From NCBI RefSeq assembly GCF_029626235.1, contig NZ_JARUBO010000005.1, positions 3,628,501 through 3,692,500 of the forward strand: a stretch of DNA of 64,000 nucleotides, read 5' to 3'. Both the position numbers and the translations under genes were made by a program. Below are positions 16,460 through 24,820 of the stretch, in pieces (within the stretch, counting starts at the first letter, position 1; every line of letters starts with the position of its first letter). The notes beneath the pieces are model-generated. The model had not been told where the DNA came from and did no database searches. It saw nothing but the letters and a program-made list of their open reading frames with translations. This DNA comes from Micromonospora sp. WMMD1120. Its GTDB lineage: Bacteria > Actinomycetota > Actinomycetes > Mycobacteriales > Micromonosporaceae.

Positions 16460-17074
16460 GACCACGGGCGGCGACCGCGTCGCCGTGACGACACCGTCAA
16501 TTCCACGACTCGGCACGATCGTGGCGAGTGGGCCGGGCGCGGGGTTGCTGGTGTCACACAGTGGGCTTGCCGACGTGCTCTCTGCGTAGCTGAACAGGCA
16601 CGATATTCCCATAGAAGGCGGTCGTCCCGCCGTGTTTGTCCGTCAGTGTCCGCAACGCCATCAGCGCACCGTGACGAATCAACTTCTCTCCGTTCGGGGG
16701 GTTTGATCATGACTCCTTGACCTGAGCACCCCCGGACACCTAGCCTCGCCATACAGGCTCACATTGCCCGACCAGCGCAGGCTAAGCGCACAACATAGAA
16801 CGCGTAACAGAACAGCATCACTTTGGCCGGCTCCACGGCCTTTGGCGGCAGCTCCGGACAGGCCGGTCCGGGGCGCTGCGACAACTGCACCCGGCCGCCG
16901 ACGGTGCCCAGGGCACCGCCGGTGGAGAAAGCTATCCACGGCCAGCCGCTCCGGTCGGGCGTCCACAGCCGCAGGAGTGTGCCCCGGCACGGTCGCTGCG
17001 GTCTCGACGTTAGGGGAGGCGGCCATGGCGGGGCGGCGGCACAGGTTCACCGGTGGACCCGACGGGGTCCCGGT
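16460..17074. other. 615-bp gene-free interval before rny
   Basis: No frame here has convincing coding character on either strand; the longest ones are Arg-rich compositional shadows. A candidate promoter TTGACC-N18-TAGCCT is at 16717-16746, which would give rny a leader of about 320 nt. Short AT-richer stretches (16590-16620, 16670-16720) stand out. The end near 17000-17070 is GC-rich and could fold. Confidence 0.6.
16717..16746 (+). promoter_or_regulatory. Candidate promoter of rny
   Basis: -35 TTGACC (16717-16722), 18-bp spacer, -10 TAGCCT (16741-16746). It is the only clear sigma-70-like pair in the recX-rny interval. Confidence 0.4.
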
Positions 17075-18841
17075 ATGAACGCCTTCGACGTCGTGCTCCT
17101 CGCGGCCGTCCTCGTCCTCGCCGTTGTGGTGATCGGGGCCGTGCTCGTCGGCGTCCGGACCCTGCGCCGGATGGGCGCCGCGCCGGCGCCGGAGGACCCC
17201 GCCTTCATCGCCGAGAAGGATCGCCAGGAGCAGTCCCTCGCCGCCCTGCGGAGCGCGGCCGACGAGGCGAACAGCACCATCGACGTGGCGAAGTCCGCGG
17301 CCGCTGCGGCGCGCACCGAGGCGGCGGCGGCCAAGGCCGAGGCGAAGGCGGCCCGCGCCGAGGCGCGCCGGGTGCTCGACGACGCCCGCGCCGAGGCGGA
17401 CACCGTTCTGGAGCGCGCCCACAAGCAGGCCGAGGCGGACGCCGAGCAACTGCGGACGGCGGCCCGGCGCAGCGGCGAGCGGGAGGTAGCGGTGCTCGCG
17501 GCCACCACCCGCGAGCAGGCCGCCGAGGTGGAACGCCGAGCGGCGCGGATGGACGAGCGGGAACGGATGCACACCGAGGAGGTGGAGCGGTTCGCCGAGC
17601 GGGAACGGCAGCTCACCGCCGCCAGCGCCGCCCTCGCCGCCCGCGAGGCGGCGCTCGCCCAGCGGGAGGCCGAGCTGGCCGAGTCGGAGGAGCTGCGCCG
17701 CCGGGAGTTGGAACGCGTCGCCGGGCTCACCGCCGAGTCCGCGCGCCTGGAGCTGATCGAGGCGATCGAGACGCAGGCCAAGCGGGAGGCGGCGCTGCTC
17801 GTGCGGGACATCGAGTCCGACGCGCGCAACACCGCCGAGCAGCGGGCCCGACACATCGTCGTGGACGCGATCCAGCGGGTCGCCAGCGAGCAGACCGCGG
17901 AGAGCGTGGTCAGCGTCCTGCACCTGCCCGGCGACGAGATGAAGGGGCGGATCATCGGCCGGGAGGGGCGCAACATCCGCGCCTTCGAGTCGGTCACCGG
18001 GGTCAACCTGATCATCGACGACACCCCCGAGGCGGTGCTGCTCTCCTGCTTCGACCCGGTCCGGCGGGAGGTCGGCCGGCTCACCCTGGAGAAGCTGGTG
18101 CTGGACGGGCGCATCCACCCGCACCGCATCGAGGAGGTCTTCGACCTGGCCCGGCAGGAGGTGGAGCAGCTCTGCCTGCGGGCCGCCGAGGACGCCCTGG
18201 TCGAGGTCGGCATCACCGAGATCCACCCGGAGCTGGTCACCCTGCTCGGCCGGCTGCGCTACCGCACCTCGTACGGGCAGAACGTGCTCAAGCACCTGGT
18301 CGAGACGGCGCACATCGCCGGCGTCATGGCCGCCGAGCTGCGCCTGGACGTGCCCACCATCAAGCGGTCGGCCTTCCTGCACGACATCGGCAAGGCGCTC
18401 ACCCACGAGGTGGAGGGCAGCCACGCCATCATCGGCGCGGACCTGGCCCGCAAGTACGGCGAGCACGAGGACGTGGTGCACGCCATCGAGGCGCACCACA
18501 ACGAGGTGCCACCGCAGACCATCGAGGCCGTCCTCACCCAGGCCTCCGACGCCTGTTCCGGTGGTCGGCCGGGCGCGCGCCGGGAGAGCCTCGAGGCGTA
18601 CGTCAAGCGGCTGGAGCGGATCGAGGAGATCGCGGCCGGCAAGCTCGGCGTGGACAAGGTCTTCGCCATGCAGGCGGGGCGGGAGATCCGGGTGATGGTC
18701 AAGCCGGACGACGTGGACGACATCGGGGCGGCGGTGCTGGCCCGCGACGTGGCCAAGCAGATCGAGGAGGAGCTGACCTACCCGGGTCAGATCCGGGTGA
18801 CGGTGGTCCGCGAGTCCCGGGTCACCGAGATCGCCCGCTGA
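17075..18841 (+). CDS. rny: Ribonuclease Y
   Basis: 588-aa membrane-anchored endoribonuclease that initiates mRNA decay. The N-terminal helix (residues 5-27) is followed by a very long charged Ala/Glu/Arg coiled coil (about 35-270). A KH RNA-binding domain follows (about 280-345; GDEMKGRIIGREGRNIRAFE). The HD phosphohydrolase domain holds the metal-binding HDIGKA motif at about 436. The C-terminal domain ends RVTVVRESRVTEIAR. Start ATG 17075 places the membrane helix at the extreme N-terminus as in all RNase Y proteins. It follows recA-recX but is separated by a long leader, so it is probably transcribed on its own. Confidence 0.95.
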   Translation: MNAFDVVLLAAVLVLAVVVIGAVLVGVRTLRRMGAAPAPEDPAFIAEKDRQEQSLAALRSAADEANSTIDVAKSAAAAARTEAAAAKAEAKAARAEARRVLDDARAEADTVLERAHKQAEADAEQLRTAARRSGEREVAVLAATTREQAAEVERRAARMDERERMHTEEVERFAERERQLTAASAALAAREAALAQREAELAESEELRRRELERVAGLTAESARLELIEAIETQAKREAALLVRDIESDARNTAEQRARHIVVDAIQRVASEQTAESVVSVLHLPGDEMKGRIIGREGRNIRAFESVTGVNLIIDDTPEAVLLSCFDPVRREVGRLTLEKLVLDGRIHPHRIEEVFDLARQEVEQLCLRAAEDALVEVGITEIHPELVTLLGRLRYRTSYGQNVLKHLVETAHIAGVMAAELRLDVPTIKRSAFLHDIGKALTHEVEGSHAIIGADLARKYGEHEDVVHAIEAHHNEVPPQTIEAVLTQASDACSGGRPGARRESLEAYVKRLERIEEIAAGKLGVDKVFAMQAGREIRVMVKPDDVDDIGAAVLARDVAKQIEEELTYPGQIRVTVVRESRVTEIAR

Positions 18842-18853
18842 CCCACGAACGGA

Positions 18854-18886
18854 CGACGGGCGGGTGGCCTGGCCACCCGCCCGTCG
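18854..18886. terminator. Bidirectional terminator between rny and gluD
   Basis: A 16-bp perfect inverted repeat, CGACGGGCGGGTGGCC / GGCCACCCGCCCGTCG, separated by one base, lies between two convergent genes. Confidence 0.75.
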
Positions 18887-18903
18887 CTCACTCCCGCTTT
18901 CGG

Positions 18904-19785
18904 TCAGACCATCCGCGCGGCGTCCTCGCCGGCGTCCTGTGCGGGCAGCACCGGCGCCGCCGACCGCCGGCTGCGGCCCATCCGCTTCTGCAGCCACCAG
19001 GCGAGGATCGACAGCGCGCCGCAGATGGCGATGTAGATCGCCGCCACGATCAGGTACGTCGGCACGTACGGCAGCCCGAACGGCAACCGGCCGCCGATCT
19101 GCTTACCCACGAAGAGCAACTCGGGGTACGTGATGATGAAGCCCAGCGCGGTGTCCTTGAGCAGCACGACGAGCTGGCTGACGATCGCCGGGAGCATCGA
19201 CCGCACCGCCTGCGGCAGCAGGATCAGCCGCAGCACCTGGTTCTTGCGCATGCCGATCGCGTACGCGCCCTCGCTCTGCCCGTACGGCACCGCGTTGATG
19301 CCGGCCCGGAAGATCTCCGCGAGCACCGAGCCGTTGTACAGCGTCAGCCCGATGACCAGCGCCCACAGCTTGTCGATCGACCAGCCGTACTGCAACGGCA
19401 CGTAGTAGCCGAAGAAGATCAGGATGAGCAGCGGGATCGCCCGGAACAGCTCGACCACGAAGGTGGCCGGGCTGCGCAGGATCCACTTGTCGCTCAGCCG
19501 GGCGCTGGCGAACACCGCGCCGAAGAGCAGCGCCAGCACCGCGGCGATGCCGGCGGCCTTCAGCGTCGCCCACAGGCCGGTGAGCAGTTCGCGCTGCACC
19601 GAGGCGTACTGGAACTGCTCCCACTTGCGGGCCTCGAACTGGCCGGTGTCGGCGAATTTGTAGCCGATGTAGGCGATCAGCGCGATGATGCCGGCGGTGG
19701 AGACCACGCCCAGGATCGCGTTGCGCCGCTTCGCGCGGGGCCCGGGCAGGTCGTAGAGGACCGATGCCTGGCTCACCTCAGCCAC
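18904..19785 (-). CDS. gluD: Glutamate ABC transporter permease GluD
   Basis: 293-aa membrane permease of the polar amino-acid (HAAT) ABC family. After a cytoplasmic N-terminus come about five or six helices. The EAA loop, which contacts the ATPase, reads GQSEGAYAIGMRKNQVLRLILLPQAVR; PATFVVELFRAIPLLILIFFGYY is also typical. It pairs with GluC as a heterodimeric channel. The C-terminal tail is Arg-rich and Ala-rich. It lies 20 bp downstream of gluC as the last gene of gluABCD. Confidence 0.9.
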   Translation of the reverse strand: MAEVSQASVLYDLPGPRAKRRNAILGVVSTAGIIALIAYIGYKFADTGQFEARKWEQFQYASVQRELLTGLWATLKAAGIAAVLALLFGAVFASARLSDKWILRSPATFVVELFRAIPLLILIFFGYYVPLQYGWSIDKLWALVIGLTLYNGSVLAEIFRAGINAVPYGQSEGAYAIGMRKNQVLRLILLPQAVRSMLPAIVSQLVVLLKDTALGFIITYPELLFVGKQIGGRLPFGLPYVPTYLIVAAIYIAICGALSILAWWLQKRMGRSRRSAAPVLPAQDAGEDAARMV

Positions 19786-19804
19786 CTTCCGTTCGCCAAC
19801 TCGT

Positions 19805-20461
19805 TCATCGGGCCACCCTCCACTTGCGCTCCAGGAAGCGCTGCAACGCCACCAACGGCAGGATCAGGATCAGGAAGCCGATGGTGATCCAGAGCAGGAC
19901 GGCGAACTGCGGCTCGCCCCGCTCGGCCATGTACGCGGGGATCGCGCCGGCCTCCAGCACCGAGAAACCGGCGGCGATCGTGGTGTTCTTCAACATGGCG
20001 ATGAACACGCTCACCATCGGCGGGACCATCGCCCGCAGTGCCTGCGGCAGCACGATCAGGGTCAGCACCTGACCGAAGGTCATGCCCAGCGCGCGGGCCG
20101 CCTCGGCCTGCCCCGCGGCGACCGTGTTGACGCCGGAGCGGATCACCTCGCACACGAACGCCGACGTGTAGACGGTCAGCGCGATCGTGGCGCTGGCGAA
20201 GTAGTCGATGTTGACGTCCAGCTTCGGCACCGCGAACACGAGGAACGCGAAGACCAGCGTCAGCGGGGTGTTGCGCACCAGGTTGACGTAGGTGGCGCCG
20301 AACGCGCGCAGCGCCGGTACGGGGGAGACCCGCATCGCGCCGAGCAGCGTGCCGAGGACGAGGCTGCCGACCGCGGCGATCAGGAAAAGTTTGACGGTGT
20401 TGGTGAACCCCTCAACGAACAGCGATCCGTTGTCCGTCAGTACCCGGAAGAACTCGCCCAT
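19805..20461 (-). CDS. gluC: Glutamate ABC transporter permease GluC
   Basis: 218-aa permease, partner of GluD. Typical HAAT features are FTNTVKLFLIAAVGSLVLGT at the start, TYVNLVRNTPLTLVFAFLVF, and the EAA loop AAGQAEAARALGMTFGQVL. About five transmembrane helices are predicted. Together with GluD, GluB and GluA it should import glutamate (or a related acidic/polar amino acid). The gap of 80 bp after gluB could hold a processing or attenuation site that lets the binding protein be made in excess, as is common in such operons. Confidence 0.9.
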   Translation of the reverse strand: MGEFFRVLTDNGSLFVEGFTNTVKLFLIAAVGSLVLGTLLGAMRVSPVPALRAFGATYVNLVRNTPLTLVFAFLVFAVPKLDVNIDYFASATIALTVYTSAFVCEVIRSGVNTVAAGQAEAARALGMTFGQVLTLIVLPQALRAMVPPMVSVFIAMLKNTTIAAGFSVLEAGAIPAYMAERGEPQFAVLLWITIGFLILILPLVALQRFLERKWRVAR

Positions 20462-20541
20462 GCCTCGCTCTCAGTCCTCGGACGGGCGCCGGACAGGGAC
20501 CATGCCCCGCCCGGCGCCACAACTCGTGTCGAGCCTGTCGA

Positions 20542-21477
20542 TCAGTACCGCTCGAGGGTGGGCGGGGTGCCCGCCGAGCCGGACAGGCCGAGCGTGCCGT
20601 CGTAGATCTTCTGCCAGGTGCCGTTGCCGAACGCCGCCTCGATCTGGTTGTTGACGTAGTCGCGCAGCGCCTTGTCGTCCTTCGGCAGGCCGATGCCGTA
20701 CTTCTCGGTGCTGAACGGCTGGCCGACGACCTTCAGCTCGGTCGGGCTCTGCGCCGCGTAGCCCTTGAGGATGGCGTCGTCGGTGGTGACGGCGTCGACC
20801 TTCTTGTCGAGCAGCTGCGAGACGCACTCCGAGTAGGTCTTGAACTCGACGATGTTGTCCGGCTCGGTCAGACCCTCGTCCCGGACCTTCTGGATCGGCG
20901 TCGAGCCGGTGGCCGAGCAGACCTTCTTGCCCTTGAGGGTGTCCTTGCCGGTGATCGACGTCTCGTCCTTGCGGACCAGCAGGTCCTGCCCGGCCACGAA
21001 GTACGGGCCGGCGAAGGAGATGTCGTTCTTGCGCTTGTCGGTGATCGAGTAGGTGCCGACGTAGTAGTCGACCTCACCACCCTTGATCGCGGTCTCCCGG
21101 TTGGCGGAGGCGATCTCCTTGTACTCGATCTTCGCCGGGTCGATGCCCAGCGTGCTCGCCACGTACTGGGCGATCTCGATGTCGAAGCCGCACCGCTTGC
21201 CCTGGGCGTCCTTGTAGCCGAGGTTCGGCTGGTCGAACTTGACCCCGATGGAGACCTTGCCCGCCGCCTTGATCTTGTCGAAGGTCGGGCTGCCGGCGAT
21301 GGCCGCATCCGTCTTGGGGGTGAAGGTCGCGCCGGAGCTCTTGCAGGTGTCGGACTGGGCGGCCCCGGAGGCGTTTCCGCCCGCGCTCGGGGTCGGCTCA
21401 CCCTCCTTGCCACAGGCCGCGGCCGACAGGGCGAGGGACGCCATCATGGCGACCGCCGCCACGCGCTTCATACGCAT
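20542..21477 (-). CDS. gluB: Glutamate-binding lipoprotein GluB
   Basis: 311-aa extracytoplasmic solute-binding protein (SBP family 3). The N-terminus MRMKRVAAVAMMASLALSAA ends in a lipobox-like AAAC, so Cys22 is probably lipidated. Ligand-binding domain features include VSIGVKFDQPNLGYKDAQG, the CGFDIEIAQYVA signature and the GGEVDYYVGTYSITDKR segment. ATG 21477 has AAGGAGAAGAG upstream. It is the second gene of gluABCD and delivers the amino acid to GluCD. The acidic amino-acid specificity is inferred from similarity to corynebacterial GluB. Confidence 0.92.
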   Translation of the reverse strand: MRMKRVAAVAMMASLALSAAACGKEGEPTPSAGGNASGAAQSDTCKSSGATFTPKTDAAIAGSPTFDKIKAAGKVSIGVKFDQPNLGYKDAQGKRCGFDIEIAQYVASTLGIDPAKIEYKEIASANRETAIKGGEVDYYVGTYSITDKRKNDISFAGPYFVAGQDLLVRKDETSITGKDTLKGKKVCSATGSTPIQKVRDEGLTEPDNIVEFKTYSECVSQLLDKKVDAVTTDDAILKGYAAQSPTELKVVGQPFSTEKYGIGLPKDDKALRDYVNNQIEAAFGNGTWQKIYDGTLGLSGSAGTPPTLERY

Positions 21478-21534
21478 ACTCTTCTCCTTCTTCGACGGAG
21501 CCCGCCGGTGGTCGGCGCGCTCCACTACAGACGC

Positions 21535-22290
<756 letters not shown>

Positions 22291-22339
22291 CGTCCCCTGT
22301 CGTCTCCCGGATCGGGGTCGGATGACCCCCGGTGCGGCC

Positions 22340-22370
22340 ACTGTAGGCGGCCTGATGTGGCAGAACGCAA
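22340..22370 (-). promoter_or_regulatory. Candidate promoter of gluABCD
   Basis: Reading the minus strand, -35 TTGCGT (22370-22365), a 19-bp spacer and -10 TACAGT (22345-22340) lie about 50 bp before the gluA start. Confidence 0.35.
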
Positions 22371-22486
22371 CCCAGCGGGTCACGGAGCGGTAACACCGGT
22401 CACGATCGTCGTCGGGGGTCCGATTTCGGTCACCGGGCGGGCGGCCGGCGGTGGCGATCGTGGCCTGTTGTCGAGATCATGAGGGA

Positions 22487-23476
22487 ATGACCGAACCGGT
22501 ACGGCTGACGAAGTACGCCCGAGGCGGTGGCTGCGCCTGCAAGATCCCCCCGGGTGAGTTGGAGATCATGGTGGCCGGCCTCGGCCCGGCGACCGGCACC
22601 GCGGAACTGCTGGTCGGGTTGGACCACGGTGACGACGCGGCGGTGGTGCGTCTGGACGAGCGGACCGGCGTGGTCAGCACCGCCGACTTCTTCACCCCGG
22701 TGGTCGACGACGCGTACGACTGGGGGCGGATCGCGGCGGCCAACGCGCTCTCCGACGTCTACGCCATGGGCGGCACCCCGCTGGTGGCGCTCAACCTGCT
22801 GTGCTGGCCACGGGACGTGCTGCCGCTGGAGCTGGCCCGGGAGGTGCTGCGCGGCGGTCAGGACGTGGCCCGGCAGGCCGGTTGTCACCTGGCCGGCGGG
22901 CACAGCGTGGACGACGACGGCCCGAAGTACGGCCTGGCGGTCACCGGCACGGTCCGGCCGGAGGAGCTGATCACCCTCGACGCGGGCCGCGCTGGACTGC
23001 CGTTGTCGCTGACGAAACCGCTCGGGGTGGGCGTGCTGAACACCCGGCACAAGGCCACCGGCGAGAGCTTCCCGGAGGCGGTCGCGTCGATGAGCGCGCT
23101 CAACCGGGACGCCGCTCGGGCGGCGGTCGCGGCCGGCATCCGTTGCGGAACCGACGTGACCGGTTTCGGGCTGCTCGGGCACGCCTCGAAGCTGGCCCGT
23201 GCCAGCCAGCTCACGGTGGCCATCGACGTCGCCCGGGTGCCTCTGCTGGCGGGTGCGCGCGAGGCGGTGCGCGACGGCTTCGTCAGCGGCGGAAGCCGGC
23301 GCAACCTGGACTGGGTGACCCCGTGGACCGACTTCGGCGCGGCCGGCGAGGCGGAGCGGCTGTTGCTCGCCGACGCGCAGACCTCGGGCGGCCTGCTGGT
23401 CGCCGGCGAGGTGCCCGGCGCGCCGGTGGTGGGCGAGCTGCTGCCCCGGGGTGAGCATCGGGTCGTCCTGCGCTGA
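22487..23476 (+). CDS. selD: Selenophosphate synthase (selenide, water dikinase)
   Basis: 329-aa enzyme making selenophosphate from selenide and ATP, the selenium donor for selenocysteine and selenouridine. The glycine-rich N-terminal motif GGGCACKI supplies catalytic Cys16 and Lys19 (spacing C-x-x-K as in E. coli Cys17/Lys20). The variant uses Cys, not Sec. ATP-binding motifs include GDDAAVVRL, the ANALSDVYAMGGTP segment and GGHSVDD. The C-terminal DVTGFGLLGHASKLAR is diagnostic. ATG 22487 follows GAGGGA. No selA, selB or tRNA-Sec is in the window, so the selenium sink must be elsewhere. Confidence 0.94.
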   Translation: MTEPVRLTKYARGGGCACKIPPGELEIMVAGLGPATGTAELLVGLDHGDDAAVVRLDERTGVVSTADFFTPVVDDAYDWGRIAAANALSDVYAMGGTPLVALNLLCWPRDVLPLELAREVLRGGQDVARQAGCHLAGGHSVDDDGPKYGLAVTGTVRPEELITLDAGRAGLPLSLTKPLGVGVLNTRHKATGESFPEAVASMSALNRDAARAAVAAGIRCGTDVTGFGLLGHASKLARASQLTVAIDVARVPLLAGAREAVRDGFVSGGSRRNLDWVTPWTDFGAAGEAERLLLADAQTSGGLLVAGEVPGAPVVGELLPRGEHRVVLR

Positions 23477-23750
23477 GGCGGCCCGAACGGAAGGCCATCA
23501 GACCGGCCCGGACGCCACCGGCAGGCGGCGGGCGGGAAGCCGGGACACGCCGCGGGGCTGGTGCGGAGCGGCGCACCATACCCGATAAACTGTCACCTTC
23601 CCGCTACTCCGAGCAATGCGGCTCAGGGAAATTTTGCCCGGAATGGTCACAGACCGGTAACTTGCCCCCGGCTGGGGTCAAATGCCCCCCACCATCGTTC
23701 ATAAGGCCCGATCCGGAGGCCGGTGGGGACGAACGCAGCGAGGAGGCGGA

Positions 23751-24230
23751 ATGACCGAGCTGTGGAACTGGAGAATCGACGGCGCTCGACCCGTGGAGGT
23801 CTACCCGGCGTTGGCCGAGGCGCTCGGTCGGGTGGTGATGCCGTTGGCCGCGGCCGACCCGGCGCGGCTGCCGACGTACGCGGTGGTGTGCGACGTCTGG
23901 GAGGCGCCGGGCGAGTTCGCCACGGTGGTGGACTGCTACGGGGTGCCCGAGCGGCTGCCCGAGCACGCGAGCATCGCCGCGCTCGCCCGACTGCTCGGCC
24001 GCAACTGCCTGCTGCGGGACGACACGCTCGACGCGGGTCGGCACCTGCTGGTCGCCCCGGACGGCACGGTGCGTCCGGTGCACTTCGACGTGCGGGACAC
24101 CGACGACGGCGAGGTGCTCAGCAAACTGCGGCTGTGCTCGCTCGGCGACCCGGGCTGCCGGGGCTGGTCGCAGTGCCACCGCTCGCGGTGGGCGCCCGAC
24201 ACCGTCGCGCCGGCGCTCGCCGCGGCCTGA
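23751..24230 (+). CDS. Hypothetical protein
   Basis: 159-aa soluble protein with no recognised family. The start ATG 23751 has a strong GGAGGCGG site. It has Trp/Asp-rich patches (MTELWNWRIDGARPVEVYP; AVVCDVWEAPGEFATVVDCYG) and a Cys-containing C-terminus (LGDPGCRGWSQCHRSRW). The mixed alpha/beta composition gives no hint of export. It converges with the DUF2277 gene 10 bp downstream and lies close to the Fxs operon, but no functional link can be claimed. Confidence 0.65.
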   Translation: MTELWNWRIDGARPVEVYPALAEALGRVVMPLAAADPARLPTYAVVCDVWEAPGEFATVVDCYGVPERLPEHASIAALARLLGRNCLLRDDTLDAGRHLLVAPDGTVRPVHFDVRDTDDGEVLSKLRLCSLGDPGCRGWSQCHRSRWAPDTVAPALAAA

Positions 24231-24240
24231 CCCCCGGGCC

Positions 24241-24471
24241 TCAGGCCCGGGTGGTCGGGGCGCCCGCGCCTCGCACCACCAACTGGTCGAGGAGGGTGCG
24301 GGTCGCCTCGGCCACGGCGGCGACAGCGGTGTCGAACGCGGCGGCGTTGTGCGCGGCGGGCGCCCGGAAGCCAGAGATCTTCCGGACGTACTGCAACGCC
24401 GCCGCCTCGACGTCGGCGTCGGTCACCTGCGGCGTGAACGGCTCACGCAGCGTCTTGATGCTCCGGCACAT
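24241..24471 (-). CDS. DUF2277 family protein
   Basis: 76-aa protein starting MCRSIKTLRE and containing AALQYVRKISGFRAP, the DUF2277 signature. Such proteins are small and of unknown function. The ATG at 24471 has GGAGGAGC upstream on the minus strand; the frame continues to 24816 but the extension is not family-like. It is divergent from fxsA with 160 bp between, so the two may share a regulatory region. Confidence 0.85.
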   Translation of the reverse strand: MCRSIKTLREPFTPQVTDADVEAAALQYVRKISGFRAPAAHNAAAFDTAVAAVAEATRTLLDQLVVRGAGAPTTRA

Positions 24472-24528
24472 GTGCGCTCCTCCTCCGTCGACCCGCTGCC
24501 ACCCTTGGTGCCGACGGTGGTACCGACG

Positions 24529-24557
24529 GTGACACTGGGTCGATATTTGTCTATCCT
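24529..24557 (+). promoter_or_regulatory. Candidate promoter of the Fxs operon
   Basis: -35 GTGACA (24529-24534), 17-bp spacer, -10 TATCCT (24552-24557). It lies about 75 bp upstream of the fxsA start in an AT-richer patch. Just before it the word CCGACGGTG occurs twice in tandem-like order (about 24511-24531). Confidence 0.45.
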
Positions 24558-24631
24558 GGTCTCGGACCAGAGCCTTTCGAGCCATCGTCGCCACTCGCGC
24601 TCCCAGCGCCCCGGGCCCCCGGAGACTCATT

Positions 24632-24820
24632 GTGGACCATGTCCCCAGTCGCTCATCCCGTCCAGTCCTCGACGACCTGACACGTAGCCTGCACACCCCG
24701 CTGGAACGGATCGTCGTCGAGCACGCCGATCTCGTCGAGGCGGTGCGCCGACGCGTCGTCACCGACGATTCCGTGCCCTCCGGCAGCGTGGCCGTGGCCC
24801 TCTTCAACTCGTGCATCTGA
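24632..24820 (+). CDS. fxsA: FxsA-type RiPP precursor peptide (FxSxx-COOH)
   Basis: 62-aa peptide ending Phe58-Asn-Ser60-Cys-Ile, which fits the FxSxx-COOH rule exactly. The first 45 or so residues form a charged, probably helical leader (SRPVLDDLTRSLHTPLERIV; EHADLVEAVRRRVV). FxsB-type radical SAM enzymes are reported to crosslink the Phe ring to the Ser beta-carbon two residues on, forming a three-residue cyclophane (established for the family). GTG 24632 is preceded by GGAGA. The stop TGA directly abuts the fxsB GTG. A Cys in the penultimate position is a distinctive detail. Identity as precursor rests on the terminus plus the adjacent maturase. Confidence 0.87.
   Translation: MDHVPSRSSRPVLDDLTRSLHTPLERIVVEHADLVEAVRRRVVTDDSVPSGSVAVALFNSCI

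Noticed and set aside
16312..16752. Minus-strand frame in the recX-rny interval
   Set aside because: Half overlaps recX and the Ser/Ala-rich part reads like antisense; no ribosome-binding site.
16764..17078. Plus-strand frame just before rny
   Set aside because: Arg/Pro-rich with no conserved pattern and no start signal; treated as leader sequence.
23477..23750. Possible tRNA-Sec next to selD
   Set aside because: No cloverleaf-like arms or conserved T-arm sequence could be found in this interval.
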